From contig JAMPGL010000002.1 in NCBI GenBank assembly GCA_023663945.1, forward strand, positions 84,447 to 148,446: DNA of 64,000 bases, read 5' to 3'. Position numbers and translations under genes: made by a program. This document shows, one piece after another, positions 14,771 to 24,056 of this stretch (position 1 is the first letter of the stretch; each line of letters opens with the position of its first letter). The DNA comes from Lachnospiraceae bacterium (GTDB taxonomy: Bacteria; Bacillota; Clostridia; Lachnospirales; Lachnospiraceae). The notes beneath the pieces were generated by a model. It had not been told where the DNA came from. It made no database searches and saw only the letters and a list, made by a program, of their open reading frames with translations.

Positions 14771-16057
14771 TCATCTTTTATCCAATTCCTCCGTGATTTC
14801 CTCCCAGGTAATTCCCTTTTCCACCATCAGTACCATCATATGGTACAGGAAATCCGAAATCTCATATTTAATCTCATTGGCATTGGGATTTTTGGCGGCG
14901 ATCACGATCTCGGTAGCCTCCTCTCCCAGCTTCTTTAATATCTTGTCAATGCCCTTGTCAAAAAGGTAATTGGTATAAGAGCCCTCCTTGGGATGAACCT
15001 TCCGATCCTTGATCACGTCAAGAACCGATTCAAATACCGCAAGGGGGTTGGTATCCTGATATTCCTTTTTCATGATCTCATTAAAGAAACAGCTGTAATT
15101 TCCTGTATGGCAGGCGGCTCCCACTTGGGAAACTTTGGCTAAAATCGTATCTTTATCGCAATCTGCCTTCATCTCTTTGACATACTGAAAATGTCCGCTG
15201 GTCTCCCCTTTAATCCATTGTTCCCGGCGGCTCCGGCTGTAATAGGTCATCCGCCCGCTCTTTAGGGTATGCAGATACGCCGCCTTATTCATGTACGCAA
15301 GCATAAGAACTTCCAGCGTCTTGTAGTCCTGAACGATCACCGGCACAAGCCCTTCGGAATTAGTCTTTAATTCTTCCCATTTAATCTGAGGTTCAAAGGT
15401 GTGAACGCTCACTCCGTTGCCTGCGCAGAGATCTTTAATGTCAGTCAATTCCTTCACATTTGCATTGATTGCCGGACCTGTGACGCCTTGGATGACCGGG
15501 TAAGATAAAAGCTCGATGATCTTATCTAAGGATACCTCCGGAAGAGTCACGATAAGCGGCGTTTTAGAGTACTCCATCGCCTGCTTAATGGTCTTTTCCC
15601 CAAGCAGGATCACTTCGCTCACAAATTCCTCCAAAAGCTCCGCGTTCGCTTCAATCTCTGAGGCTTTGGCGATACAGGCAAGAATTTTGTCCTTGCCGAA
15701 TTTCTGGGAAACTTCTTTGGTTATCTCAATGTTCCCAGCCTTGGAATAATTTAAAACCGCTTTTGCACAGCCGGCATAGAGAAGCTTTTTGATGTCTTCC
15801 ATCCGCTTTACATTTCCCGCTCCGATAATTGGAATCTGTGCTCTTTCGCAGACTGCCTTGATCAGGTCAAGCGCCTGCTCATGATCGGCATCCCCCTCAG
15901 ACAAGTCGTATAGGATGACCTCATCTGCATTGTACTCTCCGTAAAGCCGTGCAAGCTCTATGGGGTCTTCGCTGACTACCGTTTCATCCTGAAACCCTGC
16001 TACAGCCTTTTGGTCTTTTAAATAAATGCAGGGAACAAATTTTTTATATGTATTCAT
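14771..16057 (-). CDS. hisIE: HisIE (phosphoribosyl-AMP cyclohydrolase/phosphoribosyl-ATP pyrophosphatase) with inactive HisF-like N-terminal domain
   Basis: This 428-residue protein has three parts. Residues ~1-215 resemble a HisF/HisA TIM barrel (FVPCIYLKDQKAVAG, DEVILYDLSEGD, ILACIAKA). HisI (~225-330) has the metal and catalytic residues DCDKDT (299-304), Cys316 and Cys323. HisE (~345-428) has the LGEEATEIVIAAKN and EISDFLYHMMVL helices. HisI and HisE catalyse steps two and three of histidine synthesis. In the barrel, the HisF catalytic aspartates corresponding to Asp11 and Asp130 are Tyr12 and about Ile129, so it should not be a cyclase; a structural or regulatory role is inferred. Last gene of the hisZGDB-IE operon. 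Confidence 0.92.
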   Translation of the reverse strand: MNTYKKFVPCIYLKDQKAVAGFQDETVVSEDPIELARLYGEYNADEVILYDLSEGDADHEQALDLIKAVCERAQIPIIGAGNVKRMEDIKKLLYAGCAKAVLNYSKAGNIEITKEVSQKFGKDKILACIAKASEIEANAELLEEFVSEVILLGEKTIKQAMEYSKTPLIVTLPEVSLDKIIELLSYPVIQGVTGPAINANVKELTDIKDLCAGNGVSVHTFEPQIKWEELKTNSEGLVPVIVQDYKTLEVLMLAYMNKAAYLHTLKSGRMTYYSRSRREQWIKGETSGHFQYVKEMKADCDKDTILAKVSQVGAACHTGNYSCFFNEIMKKEYQDTNPLAVFESVLDVIKDRKVHPKEGSYTNYLFDKGIDKILKKLGEEATEIVIAAKNPNANEIKYEISDFLYHMMVLMVEKGITWEEITEELDKR

Positions 16058-16112
16058 CCGATATTCATTCCTTTTCTGAACTTTCGTACCTAATCGAAAC
16101 TTGCGTCCCGGA

Positions 16113-16700
16113 TTATAAGCATCCCTTCGTGCTTAAAACATCCTTAATCCTATCGTCCTTACTTACCGCCTCGTCAAGGGCTCTTGCAAACGCCTTAAAG
16201 ACCGCCTCGATCATATGATGGGTATTCATGCCGGAAAGCATTTTAATGTGCAGGTTCATACCCACACTGTAAGAGACTGCATAAAAGAACTCTCTTATAA
16301 GCTCCGTATCCAGATACCCGGCTCTTTCCGACGGAAATTCGCAGTCAAAGACAAAATAAGGTCTTCCGCACAAATCTACGGCGCACAGGCACAGCGCGTC
16401 ATCCATCGGAAGAATGCAGGAGCCATAGCGTCTGATTCCTGTCTTATCGCCAAGTGCCTGACGGATTGCCGTCCCTAAGACAATTCCCGCATCTTCTACG
16501 CTGTGGTGGGCATCCACCTGCAGATCGCCTTTAATCCGGATTTTCAGGTCAAAAAATCCATGCTTTGCAAATCCCTCCAGCATATGGTCAAAGAATCCGA
16601 TTCCTGTCTCGATATTGCTTTGTCCGCTTCCATCCAGATTAAGCTCTGCCGAAATATCTGTTTCCTTTGTTGTCCTGGTAATACTGGCGCTTCGTTCCAT
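16113..16700 (-). CDS. hisB: Imidazoleglycerol-phosphate dehydratase
   Basis: This 195-residue monofunctional HisB catalyses dehydration of imidazole glycerol phosphate to imidazole acetol phosphate, using a di-manganese centre. It starts MERSASITRTTKETDIS and carries GFFDHMLEGFAKHG, DAHHSVEDAGIVLG and the C-terminal MNTHHMIEAVFKAFARAL motif with paired metal-binding histidines. Length is typical. It lies between hisD (42 bp upstream) and hisIE in the operon. Confidence 0.97.
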   Translation of the reverse strand: MERSASITRTTKETDISAELNLDGSGQSNIETGIGFFDHMLEGFAKHGFFDLKIRIKGDLQVDAHHSVEDAGIVLGTAIRQALGDKTGIRRYGSCILPMDDALCLCAVDLCGRPYFVFDCEFPSERAGYLDTELIREFFYAVSYSVGMNLHIKMLSGMNTHHMIEAVFKAFARALDEAVSKDDRIKDVLSTKGCL

Positions 16701-16742
16701 TCTGCCTCACCCAACCTTTCTTAACCCCTTTCATAGCACTTC

Positions 16743-18032
16743 TCATTCAAATCTAACTTTAATGGAGTTTGCATGCGCCGTCAAGCCTTCTTTTTCGGCA
16801 AACAGTTCAATATCCTTATGAACCTTTTCAAGTGCTTCCTTAGAATAAGAGATAATGCTGGTCTTTTTCAAAAAGTCATCCACATTTAGGGGAGAAAAGA
16901 ATCTTGCCGTTCCATTGGTAGGCAAAATATGGTTTGGACCTGCAAAATAGTCTCCAAGGGGTTCGGAAGAATATTCGCCTAAGAAAATGGCACCTGCATT
17001 TTTAATTTTTGTCATCACCTGATAAGGGTCTGCCGTGAGAATTTCCAAGTGTTCGGAAGCAATCTCATTCGCGGCGTCGATTGCCTGCTCCATGGTCTCT
17101 GCTACCAAAATATATCCATAATTGTCCAAAGATTTCACAATAATTTCTTTGCGGGAAAGCTGACTCACAAATGCATCCACTTCCTGAGACACCCTCTCTG
17201 CAAGCTCCCTGCTTGTGGTGATCAAAATTGCGCTTGCAAGCTCGTCATGCTCCGCCTGCGATAAGAGATCCGCCGCAACATACCGGGGATTGGCACTCTC
17301 ATCCGCAAGCACCAATATTTCACTGGGACCGGCGATGGAGTCAATGCTCACGTGCCCAAAGCACGCCTTTTTGGCAAGCGCCACAAAAATATTACCGGGA
17401 CCGGTGATCTTGTCAACCTTGGGAATGCTTTCCGTTCCAAACGCCATTGCCGCAATTGCCTGCGCGCCGCCCGCTTTATAAATTTCCCGGACGCCTGCAA
17501 TATCCGCGGCAACTAAAGTTCCGGGATTGACCTTCCCAAAAGCATCCGGAGGGGTAGTCATGATAATGCGGGATACTCCCGCTGCCTTCGCCGGAAGAAT
17601 ATTCATAAGGACGCTGGACGGGTAAGCGGCTTTTCCGCCGGGAACATAAACGCCGGAAATTTCAATAGGCGTAATCTTCTGACCAAGAATGGTTCCGTTT
17701 TCATCAGGAAGGATCCAGCTGTTGTGCATCTGTTTCTCGTGAAATGCCGTGATATTTGCCGCAGACTTTTTCATGACTGAAACAAATTCCGGAGCAATCT
17801 GCTTATAGGCATCGGCAATCTCCTCATCCGTGACACGGATCGTCTGTGCGTTCAGTTCGCACTGATCAAACTTTGCAGTAAGCTCAAACAAAGCCTTATC
17901 GCCTTCCTTCCGCACCTGCGCAACAATATCGTTTACGGTCTGTTCATAGCCGCCGTAACTGCCGGGGCTTCTCTTTAAAAGATTAGCCAATAAATTATTT
18001 CTGCTTTCTGCTGTTAATTCTACGATACGCAT
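16743..18032 (-). CDS. hisD: Histidinol dehydrogenase
   Basis: This 429-residue enzyme oxidises L-histidinol to L-histidine in two NAD-dependent steps with a zinc ion. Visible motifs are GVYVPGGKAAYPSSVLMN, the nucleotide-binding KITGPGNIFVALAKK, IAGPSEILVLAD and the zinc-binding SQAEHDELASAIL with conserved Gln and His. The C-terminal PTNGTARFFSPLNVDDF is also typical. The ATG is adjacent to the hisG stop (18032/18033), indicating tight coupling. Confidence 0.98.
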   Translation of the reverse strand: MRIVELTAESRNNLLANLLKRSPGSYGGYEQTVNDIVAQVRKEGDKALFELTAKFDQCELNAQTIRVTDEEIADAYKQIAPEFVSVMKKSAANITAFHEKQMHNSWILPDENGTILGQKITPIEISGVYVPGGKAAYPSSVLMNILPAKAAGVSRIIMTTPPDAFGKVNPGTLVAADIAGVREIYKAGGAQAIAAMAFGTESIPKVDKITGPGNIFVALAKKACFGHVSIDSIAGPSEILVLADESANPRYVAADLLSQAEHDELASAILITTSRELAERVSQEVDAFVSQLSRKEIIVKSLDNYGYILVAETMEQAIDAANEIASEHLEILTADPYQVMTKIKNAGAIFLGEYSSEPLGDYFAGPNHILPTNGTARFFSPLNVDDFLKKTSIISYSKEALEKVHKDIELFAEKEGLTAHANSIKVRFE

Positions 18033-18692
18033 TTATAAACTCCCTTCCTGACATAGTTCCTTTAATCGGGCAATCAAGGTTCTGATGCGGTCCGTCTCCA
18101 TCTGCATGCTTACCTGATTGACAATCATTCTTGCGGACAGGAGGCAGATTTCCTCCAAAACTCCCAGTCCGTTTTCTTTCAGCGTGGAACCGGTCTCCAC
18201 AATATCAACGATCACATCGGACAACCCCACAATAGGACCAAGTTCCACGGAGCCGTTCAGCTTGATAATATCCACCGTCTGATGCTTTTTATTGTAAAAG
18301 TAATCTCTTGCAATCAAAGGATACTTGGTAGCTACCCGAATCCGCTCATGGTGCCGGAGCAATTCCCCTGCACTTTCCGGTCCGCACACGCACATACGGC
18401 ATTTGCCAAATCCAAGGTCAAGCACCTCATAGACCCGGCGGTTCTCTTCCATGATGGTATCTTTGCCGACCACGCCGATATCCGCCGCGCCGTATTCCAC
18501 ATAAGTGGGAACATCCGGTCCCTTAGACAGGAAGAACTTTAATTTCAGCTCTTCATTGACAAAGATTAATTTCCGGGAATTTTTGTCTTTCATCTCCTCA
18601 CAGGTGATTCCAATCTTTTCAAACAGCTCCAATGTTTTATTTGCCAGCCTGCCCTTGCCAAGGGCAAAGGTCAGATATTTCTCTTCCTTCAC
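18033..18692 (-). CDS. hisG: ATP phosphoribosyltransferase catalytic subunit, short form
   Basis: This 219-residue HisG-S condenses ATP with PRPP, the first committed step of histidine synthesis. It has the FALGKGRLA start, the [10 protein letters not shown] segment and the PRPP-binding-region [18 protein letters not shown] motif. The short form lacks the C-terminal regulatory domain and depends on HisZ, encoded 3 bp upstream, as expected for a hetero-octamer. Histidine feedback would act through HisZ. Confidence 0.97.
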   Translation of the reverse strand: MKEEKYLTFALGKGRLANKTLELFEKIGITCEEMKDKNSRKLIFVNEELKLKFFLSKGPDVPTYVEYGAADIGVVGKDTIMEENRRVYEVLDLGFGKCRMCVCGPESAGELLRHHERIRVATKYPLIARDYFYNKKHQTVDIIKLNGSVELGPIVGLSDVIVDIVETGSTLKENGLGVLEEICLLSARMIVNQVSMQMETDRIRTLIARLKELCQEGSL

Positions 18693-18695
18693 GAT

Positions 18696-19820
18696 TTATT
18701 TCTGCTCCTTCCTCTTTTCCGGAACCAGCGCTGTTTTTATTCCTTGCTGCCGGAGCTTTTTTGCTTCTGCCAGACGGATTTCATAATCCTGCTCCCTATA
18801 AGTGAGCACGCGGATTTCGTCTTCAATTGGTATCTGATGCTGACGCTGAAGCGCTAATAACAAGTCGTCAATCACCACAACAAACCCGATGGCAGGGGCG
18901 TCCTTGCCGAAATATCCTAAGAGACGGTCATACCTGCCGCCTTTGGCAACAGCATCTCCCACTCCATAAGTATATATCTTAAAAATCACGCCGGTATAAT
19001 AATGGTACTTGCTTAGCATCCCTAAGTCAAAGGACACGTACTTTTCCACCCCGTATTCGCAAAGCACGTGATACAGCTTTTCAAGACGCGCAAGAGCGTT
19101 TAAGGAACGTTCATTCAGACCGGGAGTTTTGGCAAGCTTTAAAACCTCCGCTGTTCCAAAATAGTCGGAGGTCTTAAGAAGCAGCTCCTTATACTGCTCG
19201 TCAATCCCCTTCTGCATGAGCAGTTCCTCCGCTCCAAAGATATTTTTGCTGGAAATAAATTCCCGAAGCTCAAGTTCCGTATCTTCCGAAATCCCTGCCT
19301 GTGCGCAAATTCCTTTAAAGTATTCCACCTGTCCGATACTGACCTGAAATTCTTTAAGCCCGGCATCCTTTAACGCCTCCACCGCCATAGCAATCATTTC
19401 GCCATCCGCCTGTGCGCTTTCATCATTCATCAGCTCCGCCCCCATCTGGGTAACTTCTTTCAGTTTCCCTTGAAGACTGCTTGTGTTGGTAAAGGTGTTT
19501 CCCGCATAACAAAAACGGATGGGGACATTCTCGTCCATAAAGTATTTTGCGGCGCATCTTGCCACGGAAGGAGTAAAATCCGGGCGGAGAACCAAGGTGT
19601 TTCCTTCTTTATCAAAAAATTTATATAATTCCTTTGAGGGCGTGGTTCCGATTTCTCTGGAAAACACATCAAAAAACTCGAAGGTCGGAGTCTGAATATC
19701 CTGATATCCATACAGGTTAAACTGTCTGCGGATACGTTCTTCGGTTTCCAGTTTCCCAGCATATTCCTTTCCGTATATGTCTCTGACTCCTTCCGGAGTA
19801 TGAAGCAACTGCCTGTTCAT
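18696..19820 (-). CDS. hisZ: ATP phosphoribosyltransferase regulatory subunit HisZ
   Basis: This 374-residue protein is a histidyl-tRNA synthetase paralogue without the anticodon-binding function. Class II synthetase motifs are present (LHTPEGVRDIYG, TPTFEFFDVF, LVLRPDFTPSVARCAAKY, GGRYDRLLGYFG). It activates and confers histidine feedback on HisG-S. First gene of the operon. The assigned ATG at 19820 has no strong ribosome binding site nearby; AAAGGA lies about 30 bp upstream, so initiation may be weak or leader-dependent. The leader carries hairpin copy B. Confidence 0.93.
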   Translation of the reverse strand: MNRQLLHTPEGVRDIYGKEYAGKLETEERIRRQFNLYGYQDIQTPTFEFFDVFSREIGTTPSKELYKFFDKEGNTLVLRPDFTPSVARCAAKYFMDENVPIRFCYAGNTFTNTSSLQGKLKEVTQMGAELMNDESAQADGEMIAMAVEALKDAGLKEFQVSIGQVEYFKGICAQAGISEDTELELREFISSKNIFGAEELLMQKGIDEQYKELLLKTSDYFGTAEVLKLAKTPGLNERSLNALARLEKLYHVLCEYGVEKYVSFDLGMLSKYHYYTGVIFKIYTYGVGDAVAKGGRYDRLLGYFGKDAPAIGFVVVIDDLLLALQRQHQIPIEDEIRVLTYREQDYEIRLAEAKKLRQQGIKTALVPEKRKEQK

Positions 19821-19856
19821 AGTTGTACAATCTGCTGTTTTCAGCTTTTCCTTTCT

Positions 19857-19934
19857 TTTATTCCCGCGAGCAGCGAGTCAAAGTCATGCTTAGAACCAGC
19901 TAAGGCTGTTTTTGACCTTTGACGATCGCTTTCG
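19857..19934 (-). repeat. Dispersed hairpin element, copy B, in the his operon leader
   Basis: This copy keeps the CCAGCCTTAGCTGG-like loop side (first arm shortened to ACAGC), the GTCAAAG/CTTTGAC stem and the GGGAATAAA end of copy A, but its promoter-proximal outer arm has diverged. It lies inside the ~157-nt transcribed leader between the his promoter and hisZ. Confidence 0.85.
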
Positions 19935-19983
19935 CACTTTAAAGTGATAATTCACTGTCACATTAGCAAACGAAACTATTGGT

Positions 19984-20012
19984 AGTATACAAGATGAATC
20001 TCACTTTGTCAA
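19984..20012 (-). promoter_or_regulatory. Promoter of the his operon
   Basis: A consensus TTGACA (20007-20012) and TATACT (19984-19989) on the minus strand are exactly 17 bp apart. Transcription should start near 19977. No T-box specifier structure is evident in the leader; the only strong fold is hairpin copy B. Confidence 0.85.
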
Positions 20013-20025
20013 TTTTTAATGCCGT

Positions 20026-20565
20026 TTACAATCCGTCCCGATCCTCCAAATCCTTCCGCAGTATATCAAGATAAGGGACAAAAACTCCGCTCTTTTTAGG
20101 CAGGATATATTCCGGGTTTAATTCCTCAAACAAAAAGCTCTTTCTGCCGCCCTCCTTTGCCCTGTCCCAAAACAGCCGGAATATTTCAAAGGGCAGATAA
20201 TAAAATAAATCTCTGTGAACATAGTAAATTAAGAAGAAAGCAACTCCTCCCTGCTTTTCAAACTGTTCCATAAACGCCACCTGATGTTCGTGGGTATTTT
20301 GAAGCGCAAACCGGTCTATCGTGCATTCCTTTGCGTCGAAACAGACCGGAATCCCCTGAACCACCCCGATATAATCCACGGTACTCTTCTGTTCAAAATA
20401 AGCGAGGGTGATATGCCGTGTCGCTTTGTCGATATTAATCGGCGTAATCGGCGTGGGAATCTTTTGGATCAGCGCCAATCCGCTTTCCTGATATTTTTCA
20501 TTGGTTCTGTTGATCAAATCCTCTAAGGTGGATCCCCGAAGCCCCCTTGAATTCCAAGTTGCCAT
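20026..20565 (-). CDS. recU: Holliday junction resolvase RecU
   Basis: This 179-residue protein matches RecU, the Holliday-junction-cleaving nuclease of Firmicutes that works with RuvAB (encoded near 48-49 kb). The PD-(D/E)XK-type core is visible in STVDYIGVVQGIPVCFDAKE, with Asp, Glu/Asp and Lys in the expected order. The RFALQNTHEHQVAFMEQFEKQG helix and GGVAFFLIYY strand follow. The N-terminus MATWNSRGLRGSTLEDLIN is also family-like. It follows the RluA gene with a 3-bp gap and is the last gene of that run. Confidence 0.92.
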   Translation of the reverse strand: MATWNSRGLRGSTLEDLINRTNEKYQESGLALIQKIPTPITPINIDKATRHITLAYFEQKSTVDYIGVVQGIPVCFDAKECTIDRFALQNTHEHQVAFMEQFEKQGGVAFFLIYYVHRDLFYYLPFEIFRLFWDRAKEGGRKSFLFEELNPEYILPKKSGVFVPYLDILRKDLEDRDGL

Positions 20566-20568
20566 ATC

Positions 20569-21549
20569 TTACATCTGCCTCCCCAGCGCTTTAAATTCAT
20601 CAGGAATCGGAGCCGTGACGGTCTGACCGCTTAAAGAGGAAAGCACTCCCTCCAAATTTCCAAATTCAAGCCTGCACGCATACAAAAGCTGGTTTTTGAT
20701 CCCATACTCTGCCTTATATTTCTCATTCCAGCTCCGGTCGCCGTACTTATAGTCCCCAAGAATCGGATGCCCGATGCCCGCCATATGCGCACGGATCTGA
20801 TGGGGTTTGCCCGTAATCAGCTCCGCTTCCACCAGCGTCCGGTCGGAAAAGTTTGCAAGGGGATAATACCGGGTCTGTATGGGCGAGGCGTTTTCACAGG
20901 GTTCCTTTACCAGACGTACCCGGTTTCTCTCTTCGTCCTTGACCAGATATCCTTCTAACAGCTCTTCTTTGTGAATTTGCCCCTTTACAAACAACTGATA
21001 GAATTTCCGCACCTGCCGGCACCGTATCAGTTCATTCACCGCCTGACCGGCGGCTAAGGATTTGCTTCCGATGAGAAGCCCTCTGGTATTGCGGTCGAGA
21101 CGGTTGCAGATGGAAGGCTTAAAAGTGGCAAGTTCCTCCCGGGTAATCTGCCCGGTCATCAGCAAGTAGCCAATCAGCCATTCATTGGCGGATAAGTCCG
21201 TATCCTTTGCTTTCTGGGAAAGCACATTCACCGGCTTATTCAGAATCAAAATCCCCGAATCCTCATACACCGGAGTAATTCCCTTCAACGTCTCATAAGC
21301 GTTTTGATATTCCACTATGGAAATCTCCCCACGCTGAAATCCGCTTATGGTCTCTTCGGAGAAGAAAAGCGATACCGAGTCTCCTTGATTCAGCTTTTCT
21401 CCGCCCTCTGCCTTTTTGCCGTTTAAGGTGATATTTTTTTTGCGGAGCATTTTATACAAAAAGGAAGAAGGCGCAAGAGGCAGATATTTATGAAGAAATT
21501 TATCCAGCCGTTGTCCGGCTTCATTTTCTTTGATTTCAATCTGACGCAT
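20569..21549 (-). CDS. RluA family pseudouridine synthase (RluC/RluD-like)
   Basis: This 326-residue protein isomerises uridine in rRNA. An N-terminal S4-type RNA-binding domain (about 1-75, RLDKFLHKYLPLAPSSFLYKMLRKKN) precedes the catalytic domain. The catalytic Asp is in the motif NRLDRNTRG. GKPHQIRAHMAGIGHPILGDYKYG is the conserved C-terminal signature. Length and order fit RluC/RluD; the exact target uridines cannot be told. Confidence 0.95.
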   Translation of the reverse strand: MRQIEIKENEAGQRLDKFLHKYLPLAPSSFLYKMLRKKNITLNGKKAEGGEKLNQGDSVSLFFSEETISGFQRGEISIVEYQNAYETLKGITPVYEDSGILILNKPVNVLSQKAKDTDLSANEWLIGYLLMTGQITREELATFKPSICNRLDRNTRGLLIGSKSLAAGQAVNELIRCRQVRKFYQLFVKGQIHKEELLEGYLVKDEERNRVRLVKEPCENASPIQTRYYPLANFSDRTLVEAELITGKPHQIRAHMAGIGHPILGDYKYGDRSWNEKYKAEYGIKNQLLYACRLEFGNLEGVLSSLSGQTVTAPIPDEFKALGRQM

Positions 21550-21557
21550 AATTCCTC

Positions 21558-22127
21558 CTACAAGGAAATCTCATAAAGAGCCACCCTCACCTCATCATCC
21601 CTTGCGCTGTCACAGGTCTCCTTTTTGTCGTTTAATCCTCTTAACTGCTCGCAATATTTGGAAAGATCATTATTGACCGTTATGGTCATATCCTTATATC
21701 CCGCCTGTTTCAACATGGTTTCCAGATGTTCCCTGCACGATAAAAGGTCACAATTCTTATCCTCGGTATAGGCTAAGATAATCCGATCCTCCACAACCAT
21801 ATGACTGACAGCGTAATTCCTTTGATAGGATGTAAAGTACATATCAAACATCCCAATCAGGCGCCCCTCAACTTTAATAATTTGTTGATAGGCGGACTCA
21901 CTGCATCCGGATGCCCGAAAATACATGATCAGATTCACCAGACTTTTACATGCAGGAAGACACCCTAAAACAGCCACTACCGTAAGCAGATTTCTTTTGG
22001 TATGAGTGGTGATATATCCTGCCGCAAAAAGTGCAAAGGCAATCCCAAAATAGATAATCGTCCGAATCATGACCAGCGTTCTTTTACGCTTTAAATATCC
22101 GTAAGTTCCTTTTACTGCCTTTTTCAC
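21558..22127 (-). CDS. Two-helix membrane protein of unknown function
   Basis: This 189-residue protein has a basic N-terminus, two predicted transmembrane helices (about 20-40 and 48-70) and a soluble C-terminal domain of about 115 residues. That domain includes a VEDRIILAYTEDKNCDLLSCREHLE segment. I recognise no family. It sits between the YgiQ radical SAM gene (12 bp) and the RluA gene (8 bp), so it is probably co-transcribed. Confidence 0.75.
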   Translation of the reverse strand: MKKAVKGTYGYLKRKRTLVMIRTIIYFGIAFALFAAGYITTHTKRNLLTVVAVLGCLPACKSLVNLIMYFRASGCSESAYQQIIKVEGRLIGMFDMYFTSYQRNYAVSHMVVEDRIILAYTEDKNCDLLSCREHLETMLKQAGYKDMTITVNNDLSKYCEQLRGLNDKKETCDSARDDEVRVALYEISL

Positions 22128-22139
22128 AAATCCGCCTCC

Positions 22140-24056
22140 TTATTTTGCGCGTGAACCTCTGGAAGATTTTGAAGTTTTGGAACTTCTAAAACTTTTTGGC
22201 GTTCTTTTTCCCTTGGGGTTCCCGGAAGTTTGTTGAAAATGGGTTTTCGGACGGATCAGACACTTTTTATCATATCCAATCAAATCCGGACGCCCTGCCT
22301 TTTGCAGAGCCTCATAAACCAAATCGTAAACTGCCGGATTCCGATACTGAATCAGCGCTCTCTGCATTGCTTTTTCGTGGGGATTGCGGCATACGTAAAC
22401 CGGCTTCCCGTCCCGCGGGTCAATTCCGGTATAGTACATGACCGTTGACAGCGTGGAGGGCGTGGGATAAAAATCCTGCACCTGTTCCGGCATATACCCC
22501 AGATCCCGGAGATATTCCGCCAGTTCAACCGCTTCCTTTAAGGTGGAGCCGGGATGGGAGGACATCAGATAAGGAACCAGATATTGCTCCATTCCCAGCT
22601 CCGCATTTAACTGATGATATTTCTTTACAAATTTATCGTAGACGCTTCTCTTTGGCTTGCCCATCCGGCACAAGACCGCATTGGATATATGCTCCGGTGC
22701 AACCTTGAGCTGTCCGCTCACATGGTACTTTACTAATTCTCTGAAAAAGTCATCCGTTCCCTCCGCCAGCAGGTAATCAAAACGGATTCCGGAACGGATA
22801 AAGACCTTTTTTACTCCCGGCAGGGCTCTCAGCTTTTGAAGCAGTTCCAGATAATCCCGGTGGTCTGCATCTAAGTTAGGACAGGGGGACGGATACAGGC
22901 ACTGTCTGTTTTGACAGACCCCGCTCTTTAACTGCTTCTGACAGGAAGGGTGCCTGAAATTGGCGGTAGGTCCTCCCACATCATGAATATACCCCTTAAA
23001 ATCAGGATCCTTTACCATCTCCTGCGCCTCCGCAAGCAGGGATTCATGGCTTCTTGCCTGAACAATCCGCCCTTGATGGAAAGTCAGTGCGCAAAAACTG
23101 CATCCGCCAAAGCATCCCCGGCTGCTGATCAAGGAAAATTTAATCTCCGCGGCTGCCGGAACGCCTCCTGACGCCTGATAAGAAGGATGAAAGGTTCTCT
23201 CATAAGACAGAGAATAAATATCGTCCATCTCTTCCATGTTAAGCGGTTCCTGCGGCGGATTTTGAACCACATAAATTCCGTCTGGATATGATTCCACAAG
23301 AACCTTTGCGTTGAAAGCATCGGTATTTTGATATTGAATCCCAAAGCTCTGCGCATATTTTCGGGGATCCGCCTTCATCTTCTCATAGGAGGGAAGCAAA
23401 ACGGCGCGGTATGCCTCCTCTCCGCTTATCAAATCCTCGATATTCCTAGTCCGGTAAACGGTTCCACGGATATATGTAATGTCCTTTATATCAATTCCGC
23501 CGTCTAACGCATCAGCAATCTCTATCATGGACTTTTCGCCCATCCCGTAAGAAATTAGATCCGCTTGGCTGTCTAATAAAATGGAACGCTTCAAAGAATT
23601 GCTCCAATAATCGTAATGCGCAAGTCTTCGCAGGCTTGCCTCGATTCCGCCGATAATCACTGGAATATCCTTATATTTTCTGCGAACCAGATTTCCGTAC
23701 ACGACAGCCGCATAATCCGGACGCTTTCCCATAACGCCGCCCGGCGTATAGGCATCTTTGCTTCTGCGCCTGCCGGAAACATAATAATGATTGACCATGG
23801 AATCCATATTTCCGGCGCTGATCAAAAATCCTAACCGGGGTCTCCCTAAGATGCTGATACTGTCCGCATTCTTCCAATCCGGCTGGGAAATGATTCCAAC
23901 CGAATAGCCGTGTGCTTCTAAGACCCGGCTGATAACCGCATGCCCGAAGGAAGGATGATCCACATAAGCATCCCCGATAATATAGACAAAGTCAAGCTGT
24001 TTTATGTTTCTTTGTTCCATATCCTGTCTGCAGACAGGCAAAAAACCATTACTCAA
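22140..24056 (-). CDS. YgiQ family radical SAM protein
   Basis: This 638-residue protein has the YgiQ/UPF0313 layout. An N-terminal B12-binding-like domain contains IIGDAYVDHPSFGHAVISRVLE. The radical SAM cluster motif is in SSRGCFGGCSFCALTFHQG. A Cys-rich loop (CQNRQCLYPSPCPNLD) and a basic, Ser/Lys/Arg-rich tail follow. The function is not established. The start is placed at the TTG 24056, because GGAGG lies 5 bp upstream, the protein then begins with the family-typical NGFLPVCRQDMEQR, and TTGA overlaps the preceding stop. The longer frame upstream has no such support. Confidence 0.92.
   Translation of the reverse strand: MSNGFLPVCRQDMEQRNIKQLDFVYIIGDAYVDHPSFGHAVISRVLEAHGYSVGIISQPDWKNADSISILGRPRLGFLISAGNMDSMVNHYYVSGRRRSKDAYTPGGVMGKRPDYAAVVYGNLVRRKYKDIPVIIGGIEASLRRLAHYDYWSNSLKRSILLDSQADLISYGMGEKSMIEIADALDGGIDIKDITYIRGTVYRTRNIEDLISGEEAYRAVLLPSYEKMKADPRKYAQSFGIQYQNTDAFNAKVLVESYPDGIYVVQNPPQEPLNMEEMDDIYSLSYERTFHPSYQASGGVPAAAEIKFSLISSRGCFGGCSFCALTFHQGRIVQARSHESLLAEAQEMVKDPDFKGYIHDVGGPTANFRHPSCQKQLKSGVCQNRQCLYPSPCPNLDADHRDYLELLQKLRALPGVKKVFIRSGIRFDYLLAEGTDDFFRELVKYHVSGQLKVAPEHISNAVLCRMGKPKRSVYDKFVKKYHQLNAELGMEQYLVPYLMSSHPGSTLKEAVELAEYLRDLGYMPEQVQDFYPTPSTLSTVMYYTGIDPRDGKPVYVCRNPHEKAMQRALIQYRNPAVYDLVYEALQKAGRPDLIGYDKKCLIRPKTHFQQTSGNPKGKRTPKSFRSSKTSKSSRGSRAK

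Noticed and set aside
19821-20025. T-box leader for the his operon
   Set aside because: No specifier hairpin, T-box core or antiterminator pair was found; the only strong fold is the dispersed hairpin.
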